A stretch of 7,716 nt of DNA from JABIAL01 sp964645825 (GTDB taxonomy: Bacteria; Patescibacteriota; Patescibacteriia; UBA1558; GWA2-36-10): contig CAZXZY010000032.1 in assembly GCA_964645825.1 (NCBI GenBank), forward strand, positions 1 to 7,716, written 5' to 3'. Positions 1-5,696 of the stretch are shown in pieces. The notes below the pieces were generated by a model that did not search any database, was not told the DNA's origin, and saw nothing but the letters and a program-made list of their open reading frames with translations. Numbering within the stretch: position 1 is the first letter of the stretch; the number at the start of each line of letters is the position of its first letter. Position numbers and translations under genes: made by a program.

Positions 1-1
1 A

Positions 2-718
2 ACTCTGAATAATTATCATCAAGCAACTTTAAAAAATTTAATTCAAGATTTAGCTAGTTCGCCATTAATCATTGTCAGCGGCTTGGCATTTGGCACTGAT
101 GCTTTAGCACATTCATTAGCCTTGGAAAATAATTTACCAACTATCGCTGTGTTGGGCTCGGGTTTTGCAGATTCAGTTTTATATCCTAAACAAAATTTAT
201 ACCTAGCCAAAAAAATCTTACAACAAAATGGCTTAATTCTTTCTGAATATCCTCCGAATACTAAGCCAGCCTTATATCAATTTCCAAAACGTAATCGTAT
301 CTTGGCTGGCCTCAGTCGAGCTACGGTAGTAATTTCTGGGGCAATTAAATCTGGTACTTTAATTACTGCTCAATGTGCACTAGATGGTGCCCGAGAAGTT
401 TATGCTCTACCCGGCAATATAAATCTGACTTTATCTCAGGGCCCAAATAATTTAATCGAACAAGGAGCAAATATTTTATTAAGTAGTGACAATATTTTAC
501 AAATTTATGATCTAGAGAAAAACACAATGAAAGAAAATATCAAACTTGATCTGCAACAAGACCAAGTTTACCAACTCCTAAAAATCCAAGCTTATACTCT
601 GGAACAAATAAAAAATCAAACTAACCTTGATTTTATAATTTTACAAAAAATAATTGCTCAACTAGAAATTATGAACTTGGCCAAAATTAATAAATTTAAC
701 CAAATTGAAATAATATGA
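2..718 (+). CDS. dprA: DNA processing protein DprA (Smf), 5'-truncated by the window edge
   Basis: DprA binds incoming single-stranded DNA in the cytoplasm and loads RecA on it during natural transformation. The frame is open from base 2, so the start lies off the left edge; a TTG at 83 falls inside the conserved Rossmann-fold motif SGLAFGTDALAH (bases 77-112) and cannot be the start. Family landmarks follow in order: a GSGFADSVLYPKQN segment, LSEYPP, FPKRNRILAGLS, then SGTLITAQCAL and REVYALPGN, and finally NNLIEQGANILL. The last 60 or so residues, rich in Leu and Ile, match the winged-helix domain found at the C-terminus of many DprA proteins. By comparison with usual family lengths, roughly 100 N-terminal residues are missing (inference). 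The gene ends in TGA within an ATGA overlap with the next gene, which suggests translational coupling. The family assignment is secure; a role in transformation in this organism is inferred. Confidence 0.95.
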   Translation, partial: TLNNYHQATLKNLIQDLASSPLIIVSGLAFGTDALAHSLALENNLPTIAVLGSGFADSVLYPKQNLYLAKKILQQNGLILSEYPPNTKPALYQFPKRNRILAGLSRATVVISGAIKSGTLITAQCALDGAREVYALPGNINLTLSQGPNNLIEQGANILLSSDNILQIYDLEKNTMKENIKLDLQQDQVYQLLKIQAYTLEQIKNQTNLDFIILQKIIAQLEIMNLAKINKFNQIEII

Positions 719-1347
719 TCACAATGACACAAGACCAAAAAATAAACTTACTTAAATATATTTTCATTGCTTCTATTTTGCTAGCTAATATAGTTGGTGC
801 AAAAATTATGACTATTGGCAGCGTCAATGTCTCAGTAGCTATTTGGCTATTGCCACTTCTATTTTTGATCACTGATGTTTTGGAAGAAGTAAAAGGCGCT
901 AAAACTGTCCGTAATCTAGTTTTTTCTAGTGCTGCTATTTTATTGTTTGCTTTATTATTTATTCAACTAACTGTCTGGATCGCTCCAGCTGATAGATATG
1001 TTCACAATGAAGCATACGTGACCATCTTTCAAAATTCTAGCCGAGTAATTTTAGCTTCCATTCTAGCTTTTGTAATCAGCCAAATGCATGACATTTGGGC
1101 TTTTGATTTTTGGAAGAAAAAAACCCAAGGCAAATACTTGTGGCTCCGTAATAATTTATCCACTGCTGTTAGTCAATTTATCGATACGACCATTTTTATT
1201 TTCTTGGCTTTTTACCAAATCACGCCAAAATTTGACTTTGATTTTATGTGGCAGTTGATTTTACCTTATTATGCTGTAAAATTAATCTTGGCCTTCATCG
1301 ATACACCTTTTGTTTATTTAGGAGTAAGATGGCTTAAGAAAAAATAA
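715..1347 (+). CDS. yhhQ: VUT-family (YhhQ-like) queuosine-precursor transporter
   Basis: This 210-residue integral membrane protein matches the VUT/YhhQ (DUF165) family, whose studied members import 7-deazaguanine precursors of the tRNA base queuosine. About six hydrophobic helices are visible, near residues 13-30, 40-56, 68-90, 110-130, 150-168 and 178-203. Family signatures are ANIVGAK (24-30), P47 followed by ITDVLEEVKG (52-61), R110 with S115 and ISQMHD (121-126), and WLRNNLST (143-150) before QFID (154-157). Charged K/R residues follow several helices. ATG 715 gives the 4-base overlap with dprA; ATG 724 (Met4) is an alternative start. No SD sequence precedes either, so coupling to dprA translation is likely. 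The stop codon shares one base with the folC start. The substrate cannot be read from sequence; queuine, preQ0 or preQ1 are the family precedents, and no queuosine gene is visible in the window. Confidence 0.9.
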   Translation: MITMTQDQKINLLKYIFIASILLANIVGAKIMTIGSVNVSVAIWLLPLLFLITDVLEEVKGAKTVRNLVFSSAAILLFALLFIQLTVWIAPADRYVHNEAYVTIFQNSSRVILASILAFVISQMHDIWAFDFWKKKTQGKYLWLRNNLSTAVSQFIDTTIFIFLAFYQITPKFDFDFMWQLILPYYAVKLILAFIDTPFVYLGVRWLKKK

Positions 1348-2651
1348 TGAAAAAAACTTTAGAAAATTATCAAGCGGATATTACTTGGTTGGAGTCTATC
1401 GCCAATCTCCCAACTCAAAATTTTATGTTGGCGACTTCTGATCGACAAATTTTTTTGATACGAGTACAAAACTTTTTAAATCTTTTGGATAATCCTGAAA
1501 AAAAATTAAAGTTTATTCACATCGCCGGCACTGCCGGAAAAGGATCAACTACGCATGTCTTACAAGACTTGATGGCTGACAGCGGATTGCAAATCGGATC
1601 ATACACATCTCCTTTTGCTACAACCACAATAGAAAAAATAAAAGTAAATGAAAAATTAATTTCTCCCAAAATTCTTCATCAAATACTTGAAAAAAAAATA
1701 AAACCAGCTCTAGATAAGTATGTTTTGAAATACAAAACTGAAACCCCTTCTTATTTTGAAATATTTTTATGTATTGCTTTATTATATTTTGCACAAGAAA
1801 AATGTGATTGGGTAATTTTAGAAGCAGGCTTAGGCGGCACTCATGATGCTACTAATGTCATCAAAAATCCAAGCGTCACTGCTATTACAAACGTAGGTTT
1901 GGATCACACTGAGCTTTTAGGAAATACCAAGGCTGAGATCGCTACTGACAAAGCCGGTATTATAAAAAGGAACTCTTATTTTTTGACTGGAGAAAAAACA
2001 ACACCCATTAAAAATCTTTTATTTTCTATTGCAGAAAAAAGAAAAGCTAAAATTATCGAGCTAGAAAATTTAGCAGATCAATATGATGGTGGCTTATATT
2101 TTCAAACTGAACAACAAGCAAGTAATTTAAATTTAGCTTTAAATATTTTACAAACTCTAAACATCAAGCCAAAACAAGCACAGCAAGTCATCCATAATTT
2201 TGGCATGATCTGTCGACAAGAGATTATGCAAACTAATCCTCTGGTGATAGTCGATGGCGCTCATAATAATGATAAACTAGGAAACTTGGTAGATTTTATC
2301 AAGACGCTCAAATATAAAAAACTACATCTTATTTTGGGTTTAGCTTCAGATAAAGATTATAAAAAAGCTTTACAAAAAATATTACCCCTAACAAACAAAC
2401 TATATTTAACTAGATTTTTAATCATTCATCGCAAAACAGCCGACTTACGAAAATTAGCTGGTGATTGTAAAAAAGTTAAATTAATTACTCCTAATATTTT
2501 TCATGACCCACATCAAGCTTTAGCTGAAGCTTTGAAAAATGCTCATAAAGATGATTTGATAATAATTGCTGGTTCATTTTTCTTGGCTGGAGAGCTACGA
2601 AAACATTGGATTAGTGAACAATATATTATAGAGAACTTAAAAACAAAATAA
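1347..2651 (+). CDS. folC: Folylpolyglutamate synthase / dihydrofolate synthase (FolC), Mur-ligase family
   Basis: FolC is a cytoplasmic ATP-dependent ligase that adds glutamate to (dihydro)pteroate or reduced folates, trapping folate in the cell. Length (434 residues) is normal for the family. The P-loop is HIAGTAGKGST (58-68). EAGLGGTHDATNV (159-171) matches the usual EVGLGGRLDATNV. GLDHTELLGNT (184-194) leads to DKAGIIK (201-207), where K202 corresponds to the carbamylated lysine of Mur ligases. The C-terminal domain shows CRQE (289-292), DGAHNN (303-308), LILGLASDKD and GSFFLAGELR (409-418). Departures from consensus are SPF (88-90) where SPH is usual, and DGAHNN where DGAHNP is usual, so substrate preference may differ. 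It starts in a TAATG overlap with the transporter gene and has no SD at proper distance; GGAG at 1321 is too far away. No obvious terminator follows, so read-through into topA is possible. Which of the two FolC activities it has is uncertain. Confidence 0.94.
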   Translation: MKKTLENYQADITWLESIANLPTQNFMLATSDRQIFLIRVQNFLNLLDNPEKKLKFIHIAGTAGKGSTTHVLQDLMADSGLQIGSYTSPFATTTIEKIKVNEKLISPKILHQILEKKIKPALDKYVLKYKTETPSYFEIFLCIALLYFAQEKCDWVILEAGLGGTHDATNVIKNPSVTAITNVGLDHTELLGNTKAEIATDKAGIIKRNSYFLTGEKTTPIKNLLFSIAEKRKAKIIELENLADQYDGGLYFQTEQQASNLNLALNILQTLNIKPKQAQQVIHNFGMICRQEIMQTNPLVIVDGAHNNDKLGNLVDFIKTLKYKKLHLILGLASDKDYKKALQKILPLTNKLYLTRFLIIHRKTADLRKLAGDCKKVKLITPNIFHDPHQALAEALKNAHKDDLIIIAGSFFLAGELRKHWISEQYIIENLKTK

Positions 2652-2659
2652 TACACCCC

Positions 2660-2688
2660 TTGCTTAATATAGCCATTTATTGTATAGT
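2660..2688 (+). promoter_or_regulatory. Probable sigma-70-type promoter of topA
   Basis: In the 68-base gap after folC, TTGCTT (2660-2665) and TATAGT (2683-2688) are separated by exactly 17 bases. The -10 matches TATAAT at five of six positions; the -35 matches only its TTG half. The expected transcription start is near 2695, giving a leader of about 25 bases without an SD sequence. This would let topA be transcribed separately from the dprA-transporter-folC group. It is a consensus match only. Confidence 0.55.
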
Positions 2689-2719
2689 CAAAATCAAAAT
2701 ATTATAAAAATTGTAAATT

Positions 2720-4927
2720 ATGCCAGATTTAATCATCGTCGAGTCCCCAACAAAAGCCAAAACCATCAAAGGTTTCTTGGGTAAAGACTATAAAGTGGAG
2801 TCCAGTTTTGGACATGTTCGTGATTTACCAAAAAGTAAATTAGGAGTAGATGTAGAGAATAACTTTGCGCCCACTTATGATGTGCCAACTAAAGCTAAAA
2901 AGCGCGTCAGTGAACTCAAATCTTTAGCTAAAAAAGCTGACATTGTCTACTTCGCGACTGATGAAGATCGCGAAGGTGAAGCTATTTCTTGGCACTTACA
3001 AGAATTATTAGATATTCCTGAAAAAAAACAACGTCGTATTGCTTTCCATGAAATTACTAAAAAAGCAATTCTACATGCTCTAGAGAGTCCTCGAGAATTA
3101 GATATTAATTTAGTCGACGCCCAACAAGCGCGTCGTATTTTGGATAGATTAGTTGGCTATAAACTTTCTCCATTGCTATGGAAAAAAGTTGCCAAAGGAT
3201 TGTCTGCTGGCCGTGTTCAATCTGCCGCCTTACGTTTGATCGTTGAGCGTGAAGAAGAACGTAACAACTTTAAAGAAGAAGAATATTGGACTGTTGAAGG
3301 TGAGGCTTGCAAAGGTAAGCCTGATTTCAAAATATCTTTATGGAAAAAAGATGATAAATCTATTTCCAAATTTGATCTTGATGAAAAAATGGCCGGCCAA
3401 GCTGTAAAAGAAATCAAACCAGCTAAATTAATAATCAATAAAGTAGAAGCTAAAGAGCATACAAAATCTCCTTTAGCTCCCTTTACTACTTCAACTTTAC
3501 AACAGGAAGCTAACCGCCGTTTTGGCTACTCTGCCAAACAAACCATGATGATCGCCCAACAACTATATGAGGGTATGCATGTTGGTGCAGAACAAGAAAC
3601 TGGTTTGATTACATATATGCGTACTGACTCCAAAAATCTTTCAGAAGAATTTGTCAGTGCAACTTTGGATTATGTCCAAAATAATTTAGGAGAAAAATAT
3701 GTAGAACCTGGTGGACGTGTTTTTAAGAAAAAAACAAAACTTGCTCAAGAAGCTCACGAAGCTATCCGTCCAACTGACGTTAATCTGGTTCCTGAAGAAA
3801 TCAAAGATCACTTAGATAGTAAACAATTTAAAATTTATCAACTCATCTGGCAAAGAGCAGTTGCTTCTCAAATGTCAGACGCTGTTACTGAAACAACCAG
3901 TGTTGGCATTGAGGCTAAAGATACTATTTGGACTTTGAAATCTGTCGGTACAGTTACCAAATTTGCTGGCTGGCGTGCAATCTATCAAGCTAATAATGAA
4001 GATAATGAATTACCAAAACTCGCTGTCAATGATGAATTAACTCTAAAAACATTAGATGGCATCCAACATTTCACTTCTCCTCCAGCTCGTTATTCTGAAG
4101 CTGGACTGGTTAAGGAAATGGAAAAATTAGGCATTGGCCGTCCTTCAACTTATGCGCCTACTATCGCTACTTTGATTAGCCGTAAGTATGTAGATAAAGA
4201 AGAAAAAAGACTAGCTCCTACTGAAATTGCAACAACTGTAAATAAACTATTAGTGGAACATTTTGCTGATATTGTTGACTATAACTTTACCGCTGAAATG
4301 GAAGATGATCTAGATAAAATTGCCGAAGGTAAAAAAGAATGGCAACCAATTATCAAAGAATTTTATACTCCATTTATTGCTAACATCGAAAAGAAAGAAG
4401 AAGAATTAGATAAGAAAAAAATTACCGAAACTGCTACTGATGAAAAATGTGAAAAATGTGCTAGTCCAATGGTAATAAAGTTAGGGCGCTTTGGAAAATT
4501 CTTAGCTTGTTCAAACTATCCAGATTGTAAAAGCACTAAACCGATCAATGAAAAAGGTGAAATCGAAGAACCAGAAACTACAGATGAAAAATGTGAAACT
4601 TGTGGCGCTGATATGATTTTCAAACATGGACGCTTTGGAAAATTCCTAGCTTGTTCAAACTATCCAAAATGTAAAACAACCAAACAAGTAAATAAAGAAG
4701 TTGGTGTCAAATGTACCAAATGTGATAAAGGACAAATGGTAGAAAAACGTAGTAAGCGTGGCAAAACATTTTTCAGTTGTGATCAATACCCAAAATGTGA
4801 ACACGCTGTCTGGACCAAGCCAACTGGCGAATTCTGTCCAGAATGTAAAAAACTTTTATTATTTGCTGCTAAAGATAAAGTAAAGTGTGAAGAATGTGAC
4901 TTTACTAAAGATCAAGAAGAAAAATAA
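2720..4927 (+). CDS. topA: DNA topoisomerase I (type IA), with four C-terminal zinc ribbons
   Basis: TopA relaxes negative supercoils by cutting one DNA strand through a 5'-phosphotyrosyl link. The Toprim domain opens the protein: VESPTKAKTI with E8, GHVRDLP (31-37) and the metal-binding DEDREGEA (81-88). The catalytic tyrosine is Y299 in GLITYMRTDS. HEAIRPT and GLVKEMEKLGIGRPSTYA are further family signatures. The C-terminus carries four Cys-rich zinc ribbons, their first CxxC pairs at C577/C580, C625/C628, C665/C668 and C706/C709, the last closed by C723/C726. All four look able to bind metal. The first two ribbons are recent duplicates at DNA level (see repeat). ATG 2720 is the only start that preserves the N-terminal MPDLIIVES; no SD sequence precedes it. 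Total length of 735 residues is usual for bacterial TopA. The gene lies downstream of dprA, a common bacterial neighbour, and ends at a strong terminator. Confidence 0.98.
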   Translation: MPDLIIVESPTKAKTIKGFLGKDYKVESSFGHVRDLPKSKLGVDVENNFAPTYDVPTKAKKRVSELKSLAKKADIVYFATDEDREGEAISWHLQELLDIPEKKQRRIAFHEITKKAILHALESPRELDINLVDAQQARRILDRLVGYKLSPLLWKKVAKGLSAGRVQSAALRLIVEREEERNNFKEEEYWTVEGEACKGKPDFKISLWKKDDKSISKFDLDEKMAGQAVKEIKPAKLIINKVEAKEHTKSPLAPFTTSTLQQEANRRFGYSAKQTMMIAQQLYEGMHVGAEQETGLITYMRTDSKNLSEEFVSATLDYVQNNLGEKYVEPGGRVFKKKTKLAQEAHEAIRPTDVNLVPEEIKDHLDSKQFKIYQLIWQRAVASQMSDAVTETTSVGIEAKDTIWTLKSVGTVTKFAGWRAIYQANNEDNELPKLAVNDELTLKTLDGIQHFTSPPARYSEAGLVKEMEKLGIGRPSTYAPTIATLISRKYVDKEEKRLAPTEIATTVNKLLVEHFADIVDYNFTAEMEDDLDKIAEGKKEWQPIIKEFYTPFIANIEKKEEELDKKKITETATDEKCEKCASPMVIKLGRFGKFLACSNYPDCKSTKPINEKGEIEEPETTDEKCETCGADMIFKHGRFGKFLACSNYPKCKTTKQVNKEVGVKCTKCDKGQMVEKRSKRGKTFFSCDQYPKCEHAVWTKPTGEFCPECKKLLLFAAKDKVKCEECDFTKDQEEK
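4439..4690 (+). repeat. topA: Tandem zinc-ribbon duplication within topA (144-base offset)
   Basis: Two segments offset by exactly 144 bases (48 codons) remain very similar. Bases 4487-4522 and 4631-4666 differ at one position of 36, a synonymous T/C change in RFGKFLACSNYP. The 16 bases starting at 4439 and at 4583 (encoding DEKCE) are identical. Similarity fades after about 37 codons, where linker and third ribbon begin. The third and fourth ribbons do not share this near-identity. Confidence 0.85.
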
Positions 4928-4947
4928 ATAAATTTGAATAAAAAAAG

Positions 4948-4976
4948 AAAGCCCTGTCTCACTGAGACGGGGCTTT
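4948..4976. terminator. Bidirectional intrinsic terminator between topA and the minus-strand small genes
   Basis: A hairpin of 15 pairs forms from AAAGCCC (4948-4954), T4955 and GTCTC (4956-4960), a three-base ACT loop, GAGAC (4964-4968), G4969 and GGGCTTT (4970-4976); T4955-G4969 is the only wobble. On the plus strand it is followed by a short T run (TTTT to 4977). On the minus strand it is followed by CTTTTTTT, a better U-tract. It lies 20 bases after the topA stop and 17 bases past the stop of the convergent 74-codon gene, so it probably ends both transcripts. Confidence 0.9.
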
Positions 4977-4986
4977 TGATTTCCTT

Positions 4987-5001
4987 GTGCCGTTATGGCA
5001 C
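4987..5001. repeat. Small inverted repeat over the stop codon of the 74-codon gene
   Basis: GTGCC (4987-4991) and GGCAC (4997-5001) are perfect complements with a five-base spacer. That spacer holds the stop codon of the minus-strand gene (4993-4995). There is no adjoining T run, so it is not a terminator by itself. It may simply be chance or a 3'-end hairpin ahead of the strong terminator. Confidence 0.35.
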
Positions 5002-5217
5002 CCTCAATCCACTGATAGGGAGAGGCCAAGCAGGTTCGTCTGGCATTCGAACAACCATGTGCTGGGTAACGGGTTTGAACTCGATACAAAAACCCATGTT
5101 ACCATCTTTATCGACAACACTGGCATTACGACCAGCAAGATCACGCAACTGTTCTTGAGAGCCCTCATCCAGACAATGCCCGGATTGCATCTGATCAACC
5201 GCTGAAGTGTGAGACAT
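4993..5217 (-). CDS. Hypothetical small protein, 74 aa, second gene of the minus-strand pair
   Basis: I do not recognise this protein. It begins MSHTSAVDQM, is rich in acidic, Gln and His residues in its first half, has two cysteines (C15, C44), and ends in a Pro-rich stretch (DEPAWPLPISGLRVP, 60-74). No signal peptide or membrane segment is visible, so a soluble cytoplasmic protein is likely. It is called on this strand because AAAGGG (5223-5228, read on the minus strand) stands five bases before ATG 5217, the stop is followed by a strong terminator, and it lies 44 bases after a similar small gene with a perfect SD and a promoter. Longer-looking open frames on the same bases have none of these signals. 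Composition is well above the AT-rich neighbours in GC. Expression probably depends on the promoter at 5603-5631. Function is unknown. Confidence 0.65.
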   Translation of the reverse strand: MSHTSAVDQMQSGHCLDEGSQEQLRDLAGRNASVVDKDGNMGFCIEFKPVTQHMVVRMPDEPAWPLPISGLRVP

Positions 5218-5261
5218 GTAATCCCTTTCTGCTCTGTGTTAAAAACTGTGATGAAAATCAA

Positions 5262-5555
5262 CTATCTGCACTGCTCTAAGAGCTGCCTCACATCCTTCAA
5301 GAAAACCTCTGAAGGAGTTGCAAGTATACAGATTGTTTGTATTGGTACTAAGCGTTGCCTGCCGTCAAACGAAGAGTTAAACAAACAACAATCATTCTTG
5401 TCGGCGCCATCAGCAAGATACCCAGGTTCCCCATTGAAGCTTACTAACAGATGCCTCTCATGCGCTTGGCCAACGGCTAACCGTAGCCATGCGTCCACTT
5501 TAACCGGAATAAGATCGCAATGGATCATTTCTCTACTTACGCAGAATGCGTCCAT
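5262..5555 (-). CDS. Hypothetical small Cys-containing protein, 97 aa, first gene of the minus-strand pair
   Basis: I do not recognise this family. The 97 residues contain six cysteines (C5, C13, C56, C57, C76, C96) without a clear CxxC zinc pattern. A mixed hydrophobic and charged stretch follows (residues 15-40, including W23). A Gly/Asp-rich middle (GEPGYLADGADKND, 42-55) comes next. The end is probably helical (EVFLKDVRQLLEQCR, 83-97). No signal peptide or membrane helix is evident. The start at 5555 is well supported: AGGAGG lies four bases upstream, and a TTGACT-N17-TAATAT promoter lies about 50 to 75 bases upstream. Hand counts give 31 and 32 G+C in the two 60-base blocks 5401-5460 and 5461-5520, against 18 in a sample block of the neighbouring RSH gene (6301-6360). 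That points to a separate origin or to different selection. It probably forms an operon with the 74-codon gene. Confidence 0.68.
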   Translation of the reverse strand: MDAFCVSREMIHCDLIPVKVDAWLRLAVGQAHERHLLVSFNGEPGYLADGADKNDCCLFNSSFDGRQRLVPIQTICILATPSEVFLKDVRQLLEQCR

Positions 5556-5559
5556 CTTT

Positions 5560-5565
5560 CCTCCT
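5560..5565 (-). promoter_or_regulatory. Perfect Shine-Dalgarno site of the 97-codon gene
   Basis: On the minus strand the bases read AGGAGGAAAGATG: a full six-base SD core four bases before the ATG at 5555. No plus-strand gene in this window with a visible start has anything similar. The site fixes both the strand and the start codon of this gene. Confidence 0.85.
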
Positions 5566-5578
5566 GCTTGTTAATGCG

Positions 5579-5607
5579 TTGTAAGGTTCATCAATGTTTG
5601 CTATATT
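5579..5607 (+). promoter_or_regulatory. Candidate upstream promoter of the RSH gene, sharing its -10 with the opposing promoter
   Basis: TTGTAA (5579-5584) and TATATT (5602-5607) are 17 bases apart, and TGC directly precedes the -10, making an extended -10. The start would be near 5614 with a leader of about 80 bases. Its -10 overlaps the -10 of the minus-strand promoter almost exactly (5603-5608). It may be the true RSH promoter or only a by-product of the symmetry of the other -10. Confidence 0.4.
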
Positions 5608-5631
5608 AGCATAAAACGCTGAAAAAGTCAA
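5603..5631 (-). promoter_or_regulatory. Promoter of the minus-strand small-gene pair
   Basis: Read on the minus strand, TTGACT (5631-5626) is followed by 17 bases and then TAATAT (5608-5603). TGC directly precedes the -10, so it is an extended -10. The -35 matches five of six consensus positions. The expected start is near 5596, giving a leader of about 40 bases that contains the AGGAGG site. This is the best -35/extended -10 combination I found in the window. Confidence 0.7.
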
Positions 5632-5634
5632 GGG

Positions 5635-5651
5635 GCAAGCTTCTTTCTTGC
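5635..5651. repeat. Short inverted repeat between the divergent promoters
   Basis: GCAAG (5635-5639) and CTTGC (5647-5651) flank a seven-base spacer, just beyond the -35 of the minus-strand promoter. TATTTTT follows on the plus strand. It could be an operator half-site pair or a weak attenuator in a long RSH leader; five pairs is too few to be sure it is functional. Confidence 0.3.
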
Positions 5652-5655
5652 TATT

Positions 5656-5685
5656 TTTACATGAAAATACTACTATAAATATACT
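5656..5685 (+). promoter_or_regulatory. Candidate proximal promoter of the RSH gene
   Basis: TTTACA (5656-5661, five of six) and TATACT (5680-5685, five of six) are 18 bases apart. The start would fall near 5692, leaving only about five bases before the ATG, so the mRNA would be nearly leaderless. An overlapping reading, TTGCTA (5648-5653) with TACTAT (5671-5676) at 17 bases, is weaker. Confidence 0.45.
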
Positions 5686-5696
5686 CAATAAACAAC

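Noticed and set aside
83..85. TTG at 83 as the start of dprA
   Set aside because: It lies inside the conserved SGLAxGxD motif, and the frame is open upstream to base 2 with sensible sequence; the gene is simply cut by the edge.
3217..3438. Minus-strand open frame inside topA
   Set aside because: Shadow of a strongly conserved coding region on the other strand.
4859..5205. Short open frames on both strands over the terminator (including 4859-5089 minus, 4934-5158 plus and 4987-5205 plus)
   Set aside because: They cross or abut the hairpin terminator, overlap topA or the supported small gene, and have no start signals.
5004..5261. Minus-strand open frame of 85 codons overlapping the 74-codon gene
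   Set aside because: It is in another frame, lacks an SD at its start, and the overlapping 74-codon frame has AAAGGG at the right spacing.
5209..5574. Plus-strand open frame of 121 codons opposite the 97-codon gene
   Set aside because: It starts with GTG, has no SD and no promoter, and overlaps both minus-strand genes, which have SD sites, a promoter and a terminator.
5674..5679. TATAAA as the -10 of the RSH promoter
   Set aside because: The nearest -35-like boxes are 12 (TTTACA) or 20 (TTGCTA) bases away, outside the usual spacing; TATACT at 5680 fits better.
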